A stretch of 64,000 bases of DNA from Acidobacteriota bacterium (GTDB taxonomy: Bacteria > Acidobacteriota > Thermoanaerobaculia > UBA5066 > Gp7-AA6), in contig JAIVJS010000006.1 of the NCBI GenBank assembly GCA_020199905.1, forward strand, positions 53,386-117,385. Direction: 5' to 3'. A program made the position numbers and the translations under genes. The notes under the pieces were generated by a model. It was not told the DNA's origin. It saw only the letters and a program-made list of their open reading frames with translations, and did not search any database. This document shows, piece by piece, positions 16,450-27,822 of this stretch; within the stretch, counting starts at the first letter, position 1, and every line of letters begins with the position of its first letter.

Positions 16450-17469
16450 TTAGAAGAGCGATCCGTCGCGGAGCGGCGGCGTGATGCCGAGATGGCGGTA
16501 CGCGCTCGCGGAGGCCACCCGGCCGCGCGGGGTGCGCTGAAGAAATCCCGCCTGGATGAGGTAGGGCTCGTAGAGGTCCTCGAGCGTCCCCCGGTCTTCG
16601 CCGATCGACGCGGCGATAGAGCCGATGCCGACGGGTCCGCCGGCGAACTTCTCGATGATCGTGGAAAGGATCCTGCGATCGACTTCGTCGAAGCCGTGCT
16701 CGTCGACCTCCAGGCGCGCGAGGGCCTGCCGCGCCGTGTCGAGATCGATGGAGGACTTGCCGCCCACTTCGGCGAAATCGCGCAGCCTTCTCAAGAGCCG
16801 GTTCGCGATGCGGGGAGTCCCGCGGCTCCGTCCCGCAATCTCCCGGGCCGCCTCGTCCGAGATGCGGATGCCCAGGATCCGGGACGAGCGGTCGATGATC
16901 AGGGCGAGGGAGGCGGCGTCGTAGAAATCGAGGCGCAGCGCGATCCCGAAACGGGCGTGCAGAGGCTGCGAGAGCAGGCCCGGGCGCGTGGTGGCTCCGA
17001 TCAGGGTGAAGGCGGGCAGGTCGATCTTCATCGTCCGCGCCATCGGTCCCTCGCCGATCAGGATGTCGAGCCGGAAATCCTCCATCGCGGGATAGAGGAT
17101 CTCCTCGACCGCCGGATTCAAGCGGTGGATCTCGTCGACGAACAGGACGTCCTTCGCCTGCAGGTTCGTCAGGATGCCGGCGAGATCTCCGGCGCGGGTG
17201 ATCATCGGGCCCGACGTGACCCGGAGGCCCGCTCCCATCTCGCGGGCGACGATGTGGGCGAGCGTGGTCTTGCCGAGCCCCGGTGGGCCGGTGAGCAGGA
17301 CGTGATCGAGAGGATCCCCGCGCCCTTTGGCGGCCTGGAGAAAGACGGCGAGGTTGTCGCGGACCTTCTTCTGCCCGATGTACTCGGCCAGCCACTGCGG
17401 ACGCAGCTTCGGCTCGACGGCGATGTCGTCGTCGAGAGCGGTTCCAGCGAGCACGTCTTTGTCGGGCAT
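16450..17469 (-). CDS. ruvB: Holliday junction branch-migration ATPase RuvB
   Basis: 339 residues, standard length. Motifs: [10 protein letters not shown], Walker [13 protein letters not shown], Walker [11 protein letters not shown], sensor GATTRPG, arginine finger region HARFGI, and the C-terminal winged helix ([30 protein letters not shown]). It drives branch migration with RuvA in recombination repair. ruvA is the gene just upstream, separated by about 90 bases filled with heptamer repeats. Confidence 0.97.
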   Translation of the reverse strand: MPDKDVLAGTALDDDIAVEPKLRPQWLAEYIGQKKVRDNLAVFLQAAKGRGDPLDHVLLTGPPGLGKTTLAHIVAREMGAGLRVTSGPMITRAGDLAGILTNLQAKDVLFVDEIHRLNPAVEEILYPAMEDFRLDILIGEGPMARTMKIDLPAFTLIGATTRPGLLSQPLHARFGIALRLDFYDAASLALIIDRSSRILGIRISDEAAREIAGRSRGTPRIANRLLRRLRDFAEVGGKSSIDLDTARQALARLEVDEHGFDEVDRRILSTIIEKFAGGPVGIGSIAASIGEDRGTLEDLYEPYLIQAGFLQRTPRGRVASASAYRHLGITPPLRDGSLF

Positions 17470-17477
17470 GGAAAGAA

Positions 17478-17560
17478 GTTAAGCGTTGAGCGTTTTCCGT
17501 TGGGCGTTCACGCGAGTATCTTCCATACCGCTGACAGCTGAAAGCGGAGAGCTGACAGCT
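17478..17560. repeat. Heptamer tracts between ruvB and ruvA
   Basis: GTTAAGC, GTTGAGC, GTTTTCC, GTTGGGC, GTTCACG at 17478-17512 and GCTGACA, GCTGAAA, GCGGAGA, GCTGACA at 17530-17557. The second tract ends 5 bases from the ruvA stop. Confidence 0.75.
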
Positions 17561-17562
17561 TC

Positions 17563-18153
17563 CTACCCCCCCGTCAGCTTTTTCAACGCGGCCTTCAGGT
17601 AGTCCCCGAAATCGGAAGGCGCGCCCGCGCGAGCGATGCCGTCGACGACGCGCTCGGCGTCCGCCTTCCGGTAGCCCAGGTTCACGAGGGCGGAGATGAC
17701 GTCGTCCGCCGCGATGGAGGGCGGCGTGCCGGCGGCCAACGGCTCGGAGAACTTCTGCGCCTTCTCGGCCAGCTCCAGCACCATACGCTCGGCCGTCTTC
17801 TTGCCGACCCCGGGAACCCCCATCAGCTTGCGCACGTCCTGAGCGCGGAGCGCGGCGACGAGCTCCGAGGGGGGCATCCCGGAGAGAACGGTCAGGGCGA
17901 CCCGCGGCCCGATCCCGTTGACGGTCAGCAGGAGGAGAAACAGCGCGCGCTCGCGCTGCGACAGAAAGCCGTAGAGCGCGAAGGTGTCCTCCCGGACGTG
18001 CGTGTGGATGAAGAGGGATGTCGGACTCTCGGGCTCTGGCAGCTCGTAGAAGGTCGAGAGGGGAATGTGGACGAGATAGCCCACGCCCCCGACGTCCAGA
18101 AGGAGCTGGTCGGGCGTCTTCTCCGCGAGTCGTCCGGTGAGACGGCCGATCAT
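17563..18153 (-). CDS. ruvA: Holliday junction DNA helicase subunit RuvA
   Basis: 196 residues, normal length. It starts MIGRLTGRLAEK with the OB-fold domain, continues with the helix-hairpin-helix DNA-binding motifs (TVNGIGPRVALTVLSG and GVPGVGKKTAERMVLELAEK) and ends in the RuvB-contacting three-helix domain (ALVNLGYRKADAERVV). It forms the tetramer that holds the four-way junction for RuvB. ruvC is not in the window. Confidence 0.97.
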   Translation of the reverse strand: MIGRLTGRLAEKTPDQLLLDVGGVGYLVHIPLSTFYELPEPESPTSLFIHTHVREDTFALYGFLSQRERALFLLLLTVNGIGPRVALTVLSGMPPSELVAALRAQDVRKLMGVPGVGKKTAERMVLELAEKAQKFSEPLAAGTPPSIAADDVISALVNLGYRKADAERVVDGIARAGAPSDFGDYLKAALKKLTGG

Positions 18154-18219
18154 GGGAGGGGATTGTAGGAGTATTCCGCAGTCAGTTTTTCAGCCCGGTC
18201 TATTCAGAGGGCGACTGGA

Positions 18220-18252
18220 GCTGAGAGTCGACAGCGGACGGCTGACAGCTCT
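18220..18252. repeat. GCTGACA-type heptamer tract
   Basis: GCTGAGA, GTCGACA, GCGGACG, GCTGACA, directly abutting the stop codon of the minus-strand trans-sulfuration gene. Confidence 0.75.
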
Positions 18253-19426
18253 ACCCCAGCGCTTCCTCCAGGTCCTCGCAGAGATCGTCGATGTCTTCGA
18301 TCCCGACGGAAAGCCGGATCGTGCCCTCCTCGATTCCGAGCTCCCGTTTCTTCTCGGGCGCCACCGCGCGGTGGGACGTCAGCCAGGGCAGATCCGCCGT
18401 GGTCTCGACCGAGCCGAGCGACGTGGCGAGGGTCACGAGCTTGAGGCGCGAAAGAAACGCCTGCGCCGCCGGGAGGCCTCCGCGGACGTCGAAGGCGAGC
18501 ATCGCGCCGAACGCGGCCATCTGACGCCGCGCCGCCTCGTGCCCCTCGTGAGAGGGCAGCCCCGGGTAGTGGACGTGTTCGACGGCCGCGGACTTCGAAA
18601 GAAATCCGGCGAGCAGCAGCGCGTTCTCCGACTGCGCTCTGACGCGCAGTCCCACGGTCTTCATTCCCCGAGTCAGAAGAAACGCGGCGTGGGGGTCCAG
18701 GATGGCCCCGATGCGCGTCCGGCGGGACCGGATCGGCTCGAGCATCGCCCGAGACCCCGCCGCGAAGCCGGCCGTGACGTCCGCGTGGCCGTTCAAGTAC
18801 TTCGTCGCGGAATGCAGGACGAGGTCGAAACCGAGCTCGATCGGGCGCTGGAGGATGGGAGACGCGAACGTGCCGTCGATCACCGCCGCGAGATGGCGCC
18901 GGCGTGCGATCTCTCCCACGAACTCGAGGTCCACGATCTTCACGAGCGGGTTCGTCGGCGACTCGACGTAGATCCACCGGGTGTTGTCGCGGATCGCCTC
19001 TTCGACCCGCGGACGGGACTCCGTCTTGACCAGCGTGAAGGAGACGCCGATCGGCTCGAGGACTTCGCGGAAGAAGCGGATCGCGCCGCCGTAGAGATCT
19101 TCGGTGGCGACGACGTGATCGCCGGACTTCAAGTGTGCCAGGAACGCGGTCGAGATCGCTCCCATGCCGGAGCCGAAGAGCACGGCGTCCTCGGCGCCTT
19201 CGAGGAGCGCGAGCTTCTTCTCCGCCGCGGACCAGTTCGGGTTTCCTTCCCGCGTGTAGAAGGCGTCGGGCGGCTGCCCGCTCGCCGCCTTTTCCAGCGC
19301 GTCGGTCCCGGAAAAGGAGAACGGCGCCGTCTGGAAGATGGGATCCGCGAGCGCCCCGGAGGCGTCGGAGATCTTCCCCGCGTGAACCGCGCGGGTGTCG
19401 AGGCCGAGAGGCCGGCGTTTCTTCAT
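18251..19426 (-). CDS. PLP-dependent trans-sulfuration enzyme (cystathionine gamma-synthase/lyase type)
   Basis: 391 residues, usual for the Cys/Met metabolism PLP family. It has TRAVHAGK at the N-terminus, the tetramer/PLP segment YTREGNPNW, SGMGAISTAFLAHLKSGDHV, Tyr in DLYGGAIRFF, Asp in VIDGTFASP and the PLP lysine in HSATKYLNGHAD. The C-terminal LATSLGSVETTADLP and IRLSVGIEDIDDL are typical. Synthase, gamma-lyase and methionine gamma-lyase cannot be separated by eye. Confidence 0.9.
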   Translation of the reverse strand: MKKRRPLGLDTRAVHAGKISDASGALADPIFQTAPFSFSGTDALEKAASGQPPDAFYTREGNPNWSAAEKKLALLEGAEDAVLFGSGMGAISTAFLAHLKSGDHVVATEDLYGGAIRFFREVLEPIGVSFTLVKTESRPRVEEAIRDNTRWIYVESPTNPLVKIVDLEFVGEIARRRHLAAVIDGTFASPILQRPIELGFDLVLHSATKYLNGHADVTAGFAAGSRAMLEPIRSRRTRIGAILDPHAAFLLTRGMKTVGLRVRAQSENALLLAGFLSKSAAVEHVHYPGLPSHEGHEAARRQMAAFGAMLAFDVRGGLPAAQAFLSRLKLVTLATSLGSVETTADLPWLTSHRAVAPEKKRELGIEEGTIRLSVGIEDIDDLCEDLEEALG

Positions 19427-19445
19427 TCCCGCCTTCCTGCCGGCG

Positions 19446-21404
19446 TCAGCCCCGTCTGGCGGCTCCGGGCTCCGGCAAAAACGTCTTCAGGATCTCGTCG
19501 TTGACTTCGACTTTGCGATCGGCGCGGAGCTGGAGGAGGTACGACCGCAGTAGCCTCTCCGCCTCGCGCGATCGCAGCGTTTCCAGGATCTCGTCGCGCT
19601 GCGCCGCGAGCTGCGCGGGCTCGGAGGCGGAGCGACTCAACACGCGGAACAGAACGAACCCTCCCGGCACCGAGACCGGGGGGCCCGACTGACCTTTCGC
19701 CGTCTGGAACACGGCCGTGGCGAGCGCCGGAGCGTTGCCGATCTCCGGAATCGCGCCGCCCGGACCGAACTCGGGCGTCGTCTTGACCTCGGTCTCGTAG
19801 CGCGCCGCCAGCGCGGCGAGCGTCGTTCCCGAACCGAGCTCCTTCGCGGCGGGAGCGAGCTTTTCCTGCGCTTCGCGCTCGCGCCGGTCCGCCAGGAAGT
19901 CCTGGGAGAGGCGGCCCTTCAGCTCTTCGAACGTGGGGATTCCGGCCGGACGCTCCTCCGACGGGCGGATGAGCGCCGGCCCGCGAGGCGTCGTCACCGG
20001 GTCTTTCGAGATCTGGCCGACCTTCAGAGACCAGGCCTCGTCGTTCGCCCGCGGATTCGCTCCGAGCCCGGTGATGGGCTCTCCTCTGGATACCCATTCA
20101 CTCGTCTCGTATTTCACGACGTCGTCCTGAAGCTTCCGAAGCTCGTCATCGGACGTGCTCGACATCCCCTTGACGCGATCGGCCAGAGCTCGCGCCCGCC
20201 GGTCGGTTTCGGCTTCGACCCGCTTCTCCGTGAGCTCCGACGCGATCTGCGTCCGCATCTCTTCGAACGTGCGCGTGTGGGGCGGCGTCTTCGACACCAG
20301 CTTGATCACGTGATAGCCGAACTGCGTCTTGATCGGACCGCGGATCTCGCCCGGCGCCATGTTGAAGGCCGCTTCCTCGAACTCGGGAACCATCTGCCCC
20401 TTCGCGAACGGGGGGAGCTGCCCGCCGGATCCCTTGCCCGAAGGGTCGTCGGTGTTCTCGTTCGCGAGCTTCGCGAAGTCTTCGCCTTTCTTCGCCCGCT
20501 CGGCGAGCTTGTCGGCCTTTTCGCGCGCCGCCGCGTCCCCGGCGCCGGCCGCGGCCGGATCCGTCTTGACCAGGATGTGCGCCGCGACGACCTGCTCGGG
20601 AACCGAGAAGCTTCCCTTCCGGCTCTCGTAGTCGGCGCGCAGCTCCGGGTCCGGCACGACGGTTTTTCCGCGGACCTTGCCGCGCTCGACGATCAGGTAC
20701 TTGATCCTTCTCTGCTCGGTCGCGCGATAGCGCTCCTTGTGCTTGTCGAAATATGCCTTCAATTCCGCGTCGGTCGGCTGGGCGGCGTTCTCGAGCCGCG
20801 ACGACGGAATCTTGATGTATTCGATGGACGCCTTCTCGTTGCGCGACGCGAACTCACGCTGGACGTCCGTGTCGGACACGAGGACCGACGATTTGACGAG
20901 CGTCGAGTACTTCTCCAGGAGCAGGTCCTCGCGGACCTCGTCCTCGAACCGGTCGGGGGTGTAGTTGTTGCCCCGCAGAAAGCGCTCGTATTGATCGCGG
21001 CCGACGAACTGCCCGTTCTGCTGAAAGGCCGGATAGGAGGCGATCTTCTGGGCGACTTCCTGGTCCGATACCTTCAGGTGCATCCGCCGGGCGGATTCGA
21101 GGCGCAGGATCCGGTCGATCATTCCGTCCAGGACCTGGCGCGGCAGGTCCATGGCCCGGATGAGCTCGGGGGAGAGGTTGCCCTGGTACATCCGCTGCTG
21201 GTTCTGGAGCTGGGCCCGGTACTGCCGGTCGAAGTCCACGGCGGAGATCGAGTCCCCGCCGACTTTGGCGACGACCGCGCCGGAGCTGTCTTTTCCGCCC
21301 CCTCCGCCGCCGGAGAAGAAGACGAAACCGAGCACGAACACGAGAATGACCGCGAAGAGCGTCCACTTCAGCTTGTGGAAACTCTCGCGCATGGTCTTCA
21401 ACAT
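19446..21404 (-). CDS. ppiD: PpiD/SurA-like periplasmic peptidyl-prolyl isomerase
   Basis: 652 residues. It has one N-terminal membrane anchor (about 15-33), a Gly-rich linker, a SurA-type chaperone domain (about 45-240), a parvulin PPIase domain (about 265-370: AAHILVKTDPAA, GGQLPPFAKGQMVPEFEEAAF, QFGYHVIKLV) and a C-terminal domain. It helps fold exported and outer-membrane proteins, which fits the many receptors and secreted proteins in this region. GGAGGGG lies upstream of the ATG. A possible -10 (TATAGT, minus strand) lies at about 21436-21441. It sits 20 bases upstream of the trans-sulfuration gene, so they are likely co-transcribed. Confidence 0.9.
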   Translation of the reverse strand: MLKTMRESFHKLKWTLFAVILVFVLGFVFFSGGGGGGKDSSGAVVAKVGGDSISAVDFDRQYRAQLQNQQRMYQGNLSPELIRAMDLPRQVLDGMIDRILRLESARRMHLKVSDQEVAQKIASYPAFQQNGQFVGRDQYERFLRGNNYTPDRFEDEVREDLLLEKYSTLVKSSVLVSDTDVQREFASRNEKASIEYIKIPSSRLENAAQPTDAELKAYFDKHKERYRATEQRRIKYLIVERGKVRGKTVVPDPELRADYESRKGSFSVPEQVVAAHILVKTDPAAAGAGDAAAREKADKLAERAKKGEDFAKLANENTDDPSGKGSGGQLPPFAKGQMVPEFEEAAFNMAPGEIRGPIKTQFGYHVIKLVSKTPPHTRTFEEMRTQIASELTEKRVEAETDRRARALADRVKGMSSTSDDELRKLQDDVVKYETSEWVSRGEPITGLGANPRANDEAWSLKVGQISKDPVTTPRGPALIRPSEERPAGIPTFEELKGRLSQDFLADRREREAQEKLAPAAKELGSGTTLAALAARYETEVKTTPEFGPGGAIPEIGNAPALATAVFQTAKGQSGPPVSVPGGFVLFRVLSRSASEPAQLAAQRDEILETLRSREAERLLRSYLLQLRADRKVEVNDEILKTFLPEPGAARRG

Positions 21405-21557
21405 CCGGGTCCCCTCCGTGGAAAATGAGAACGGGCGACTATAGCGGAAAGAAGGCCGGGCGGCGGGAGGCGGACCTGACTCGTGACCCGATGTGATCGG
21501 GACAGAGGACTTCGAGGTTTTCGCACTGCCGGCTCGGCGGTCAACAGCCCGGGTTTC

Positions 21558-21588
21558 CCGCCTTCCGCCTGCCGCCTGCCGCCTTCGG
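21558..21588. repeat. CCGCCTT/CCGCCTG heptamer tract
   Basis: Four 7-mers plus CGG upstream of the FecR-domain gene promoter. A weaker inverted GGCGGGAGGCGG lies at about 21460, so the divergent intergenic space has facing arms. Confidence 0.75.
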
Positions 21589-21603
21589 ACCCCCTGTTTA
21601 TGC

Positions 21604-21610
21604 TATAAAT
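21604..21610 (+). promoter_or_regulatory. AT-rich -10-like box for the FecR-domain gene
   Basis: TATAAAT, in an AT-rich patch (TTTATGCTATAAATATACGG), lies 31 bases before the ATG at 21642. A GGAGG ribosome site lies at 21634-21638. The -35 is not clear. Confidence 0.5.
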
Positions 21611-21641
21611 ATACGGTTAAGTCTCGCAATTCTGGAGGTTT

Positions 21642-24210
<2,569 letters not shown>

Positions 24211-24306
24211 GAATCGGAAATCGGGAATCGATACGCGCGAGGACCTTCGGGTGATCACAATTTCGAGCGCCGGGCCGTTTCCCGTTTTCCGTTTCCCGTT
24301 TCCCGG
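24211..24306. repeat. Inverted heptamer pair GAATCGG / GTTTCCC
   Basis: GAATCGG, AAATCGG, GAATCGA at 24211-24231 face GTTTCCC, GTTTTCC, GTTTCCC, GTTTCCC at 24277-24304. The unit fills most of the mreB-mreC gap and could fold as a hairpin. Confidence 0.85.
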
Positions 24307-24324
24307 CTTCTTCCGCGGGGCTCG

Positions 24325-25209
24325 ATGAGATTCACGAGCTCCCGCGTCGATGCCCTGAATCTGCGGCCGAGGCGCGGGGGCCTGGTTCTCGCGTCGACGC
24401 TCGTCTTCTGCGTTCTCATCCTGTCGGCGCAGGCGCCCGCGCGCGGACGCCGCGGATCGGTCCTTCAGTCGTGGGTGCTCACGGGCGCGGCGCCTCTCGC
24501 GTCGGCGGTGTCGGCCGTCTCGCGCGCGGTGTCCGGCGCCCTCGACTCCACGGGAGGAATTTTTCGCGCGCGCTCCGAGAACGATCGGTTGAAGACGGAG
24601 ATGGCGGCCAAGGATCGGGAGCTCTTCCAGCTTCGCGCCGAGTTGTCGCAGTCGGGACGGGACCGGCGGCTGGCGGCGGCCGCGGCTGTGCTCCCGAACG
24701 TCGTCGGCACGGCGCCCGTTCTGCTGATCGAGAACCGGGCGGGACTTCAGAGCGCGTTGATCGGTGCGGGGTCCTTGAGCGGCGTCGTCGCCGGGTCGCC
24801 GATCGCGGTCTCCGAGGGCCTCGTCGGACGCGTGGTGACCGTCGGGCGGACGATCTCCCGCGCGCAGCTCCTGGTCGACGCATCCGCGGCGGCCGGCGCC
24901 CGCCTGTCGCGCACGGGCGAGACCGGCGTCGTAAAGGGCGACGGCCGCGGCGCTCTCCGTCTGAACAACATTCCCACGACGTCGCGGGTGCAGACGGGAG
25001 ATCCGGTCGAATCGGCCGGCATCGACGGGATCTACCCGCGCGGGGTCGCGATCGGCCGCGTCGCGAGCGTGACCCGGGGGAGCAGCCTCTTCCTGGAGAT
25101 CCGTGTCATCCCCGCCGCGTCCTTTTCACAACTGACAGACGTCCTCGTGCTGGCGCCTTCGCCCGCCGTCACCGAGAGTCCGGGAGGAGCGCGGAGTGGC
25201 ACGCCGTGA
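24325..25209 (+). CDS. mreC: Rod shape-determining protein MreC
   Basis: 294 residues. It has one N-terminal membrane helix (about 20-36), a coiled coil (about 85-115, SENDRLKTEMAAKDRELFQLR) and the beta-barrel periplasmic domain with GLVGRVVTVGRTISRAQLLVD, GDPVESAGIDGIYPRGVAIG. It couples MreB and PBP2 across the membrane. The TGA overlaps the mreD GTG. Confidence 0.93.
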   Translation: MRFTSSRVDALNLRPRRGGLVLASTLVFCVLILSAQAPARGRRGSVLQSWVLTGAAPLASAVSAVSRAVSGALDSTGGIFRARSENDRLKTEMAAKDRELFQLRAELSQSGRDRRLAAAAAVLPNVVGTAPVLLIENRAGLQSALIGAGSLSGVVAGSPIAVSEGLVGRVVTVGRTISRAQLLVDASAAAGARLSRTGETGVVKGDGRGALRLNNIPTTSRVQTGDPVESAGIDGIYPRGVAIGRVASVTRGSSLFLEIRVIPAASFSQLTDVLVLAPSPAVTESPGGARSGTP

Positions 25210-25709
25210 AGTGGAAGCGCGTCGCCGTTCTCGTGACCGCGGCGACGGCGGTGCAGTTGCTCCTGGGCGGCTCTCGGTACCGGAACATCTGGCCGATCGA
25301 CGCCTTCCTCCTGGCGACCGCGGTCGTGGCCCGGGGGGGCGACTCGGTGACGGCCGTTCTCTTCGGCGGCGGGACCGGGCTTCTGGAAGACGCGCTCTCG
25401 AGCGATCTGCTGGGAATGAACGCCTTCGCGAAGGCCGCGATCGGCTACGTGCTGGCTCTTCTGTCGCTGCGGGTCATGTTCGGGGGAGTGTGGGCCGTCG
25501 GGGCGGCGCTGGCCGCGGCCTCGCTCGCCAACGACGCGATCGTGGCGGCACTGGCGTCGCTCCTGCTCCAGGCGCCCGTGGTCCTTTTCTCGAAGGAATG
25601 CATCTGGCGCGCCCTCGCGACGGGGACAACCGGGGCGATACTGGAAGCCGCGCGGATCTTCCCCTGGAAGGACTGGTGGGAAAAGAGGCGCCTCAGGAGG
25701 TTGCGGTGA
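25206..25709 (+). CDS. mreD: Rod shape-determining protein MreD
   Basis: 167 residues with about five membrane helices (VAVLVTAATAVQLLLGG, AFLLATAVVARGG, GYVLALLSLRVMFGG and others), typical of MreD. GTG 25206 overlaps the mreC stop as GTGA; the ORF track frame begins much earlier in a shadow. It works with MreC in the elongation complex. It is followed by an unusual 208-base gap that contains the second 52-bp element. Confidence 0.88.
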   Translation: MKWKRVAVLVTAATAVQLLLGGSRYRNIWPIDAFLLATAVVARGGDSVTAVLFGGGTGLLEDALSSDLLGMNAFAKAAIGYVLALLSLRVMFGGVWAVGAALAAASLANDAIVAALASLLLQAPVVLFSKECIWRALATGTTGAILEAARIFPWKDWWEKRRLRRLR

Positions 25710-25723
25710 GGAGCACGGGGGCC

Positions 25724-25796
25724 GGGAATCGGAAAACGGGAAACGGGAGCCGAGCGACCACCGGGAGCGAGACGGCCGCGGTACTCCGCGGTCAAC
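25724..25796. repeat. Heptamer tract and 52-bp palindromic element, copy B (reverse)
   Basis: GGGAATC, GGAAAAC, GGGAAAC at 25724-25744 run straight into the reverse-oriented 52-bp element at 25745-25796. It interrupts the cell-shape operon between mreD and mrdA. The remaining 120 bases up to mrdA are pyrimidine-rich with loose CCGCCTT-like units. Confidence 0.85.
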
Positions 25797-25917
25797 TAGA
25801 TCAAGAATTGAAGGGGAGGCGAGTTTCGTCCTCCCTCGCCCGTAGCTTTTCGCCCTCCGCCCTTCGTTCGCGTTCCGCCCGCCTTCTCCCGCCTCCTGCC
25901 GCCGCGGGGCGTGCCCG

Positions 25918-27822
25918 ATGCTGAGAGTTCGCGAGAACCGGCAGGGGATCAACCGCCGGATCGAGTGGTCGCGCATTCTCGTGGGCGCCGTGTTCGCGAT
26001 CCTCGCGACGTCCTACTGGTATACGCAGATCGTTCGCGGCGACTACTACTACACGCTCTCGGAAAGCAATCGCATTCGATCGGTCCGCATCAACGCGCCG
26101 CGCGGGTACGTGCTCGACCGCAATGGCGCGATCCTGGTCGACAACGAACCGGCTTACACGCTCCATCTGTACCGGCGCGAGGCGAAAAACCTGCCGTCCT
26201 CGATCAAACTCGCCGCGGAGGTTCTGAAGATTCCGCCCGAGCAGGTGAAGGCGCGGGTGGACCGCGGGTTGCGCGATCCCGAATTCCTCCCGATCACAAT
26301 CGCCGAGAATCTGGGGATCGAGGAGGTCGCCGGGATCGAAGCACATGCCCCCGAGCACCCGGAGTTCGCGATCACCGTGTCGCAGCGCCGGCTCTACACG
26401 CACGGGGCTTCGGCCGCGCATGCCCTCGGGTATCTCTCGGAGGCGAGCCTCGATCAGGTGAAGGCGACCGAGAACGGGTATCGCCTCGGCGACTGGATCG
26501 GCCAGAAGGGAATCGAGGGCGCCTACGAAAGACTGCTGGCGGGGGTCAACGGAGAGAGACGCGTCATCGTCGACTCCCACGGCCGCGAGACGGCGGAAGA
26601 GCGACGCCTCGAAGCGCGTCCGGGCCAGAACCTCTTCGTGACGCTGGACCTCGGACTCCAGGAGATCGCCGAGGCGTACTTCAAGGACAAGGTCGGCTCC
26701 GCGGTCGCCCTCGATCCGCGGACGGGCGAGATCCTCGCGCTCGTGTCCTCACCGTCGTACGACCCGAACTGGTTCACTCGCCGAGTCAGCGCGAAGGAAT
26801 GGAATTCGCTCCTGACCGACGGGGATCATCCTCTTCAGAACCGCGCGATCCAGAACGCGTTCTCTCCCGGCTCCGTCTTCAAGGTGTTCATCGCATATGG
26901 CGCCCTCGCCCAGGGGCTCGTGGACCCGAACGCGACGGTGTTCTGTCCCGGCCACGCGGCCTACTACGGCCGCACGTTTCAATGTCACAAGAAGGGCGGC
27001 CACGGCACCGTCAATCTTCGCAACGCGATCAAGATGTCGTGCGACGTCTATTTCTACGCGCTCGGCCACCGCCTCGGCGTCGACCGCATCGCCGCGATCG
27101 CGAAAAGCTTCGGGTTCGGCTCTCCGACCGGAGTGGACCTGCCGTACGAGAAGAACGGGCTCGTGCCCTCCGAGGACTGGGCGCTGCAGAAGCGGCACGC
27201 CCGCTGGTATCCGAGCGAGACCATTTCCGTCGCGATCGGTCAGGGTCCGGTCCTCGTGACTCCGCTCCAGATCGCGCGGGCTCTCTCTGCGCTCGTCGAA
27301 GACGGCCGGCTGCCTACCCCCCACCTGTTCTATGCGTCGCAGGAGCCGCACAGCGGCAAGCGCCTGCGGTACCGGTCGGAGACCCACGACGGCATCGTGC
27401 TCGACCCCTCCAAGCTCGCGATCGTCAAGGACGGCATGTGGGCCGTGTTGAACGAGCCCGGCGGAACGGCGTTCGGATCGCACGTTCCGGGCGTGGAGGC
27501 GGCCGGAAAGACCGGCACGGTGCAGGTCATAGGCCGCGAGGCGACGGTGAAGGCCGGCGCGGACAAGAGGAAACTCGGCAACCACGGCTGGTTCGCGGGC
27601 TTCGCCCCGCGGGACGAGCCCGAAATGGTCGTCTCGATTTTCGTCGAGAACGGCGGGCACGGAAACCTTTCCGCGGCGCCTCTCGCCAAGCTTCTCTTCT
27701 TAAAGCGCTTCGGGAAGCCGATGCCTGAGCCGCCGGCGCCGCCGCGGCCCGAGCAGCGCGCGGAGAAGCCGTCGCCGTCGGACTTCGTCACCGTGGCCCG
27801 AGGCGGCGGAGCCCGCCGGTGA
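25918..27822 (+). CDS. mrdA: Penicillin-binding protein 2 (elongasome transpeptidase)
   Basis: 634 residues. It has one membrane helix (about 21-40), the pedestal domain (GYVLDRNGAILVDNEPAYTL; WIGQKGIEGAYERLLAG) and the transpeptidase domain. The catalytic Ser is in SPGSVFK (Ser319), the second motif is SCD rather than SxN, and KTGT begins at Lys531. It cross-links side-wall peptidoglycan with RodA. The SCD motif is a small deviation, also found in genuine PBP2 proteins. The TGA overlaps the rodA GTG. The C-terminal 40 residues are Pro- and basic-rich. Confidence 0.95.
   Translation: MLRVRENRQGINRRIEWSRILVGAVFAILATSYWYTQIVRGDYYYTLSESNRIRSVRINAPRGYVLDRNGAILVDNEPAYTLHLYRREAKNLPSSIKLAAEVLKIPPEQVKARVDRGLRDPEFLPITIAENLGIEEVAGIEAHAPEHPEFAITVSQRRLYTHGASAAHALGYLSEASLDQVKATENGYRLGDWIGQKGIEGAYERLLAGVNGERRVIVDSHGRETAEERRLEARPGQNLFVTLDLGLQEIAEAYFKDKVGSAVALDPRTGEILALVSSPSYDPNWFTRRVSAKEWNSLLTDGDHPLQNRAIQNAFSPGSVFKVFIAYGALAQGLVDPNATVFCPGHAAYYGRTFQCHKKGGHGTVNLRNAIKMSCDVYFYALGHRLGVDRIAAIAKSFGFGSPTGVDLPYEKNGLVPSEDWALQKRHARWYPSETISVAIGQGPVLVTPLQIARALSALVEDGRLPTPHLFYASQEPHSGKRLRYRSETHDGIVLDPSKLAIVKDGMWAVLNEPGGTAFGSHVPGVEAAGKTGTVQVIGREATVKAGADKRKLGNHGWFAGFAPRDEPEMVVSIFVENGGHGNLSAAPLAKLLFLKRFGKPMPEPPAPPRPEQRAEKPSPSDFVTVARGGGARR

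Noticed and set aside
15574-17541. 655-residue plus-strand ORF
   Set aside because: Antisense of the lipid kinase and ruvB genes, both of which are clear on the minus strand.
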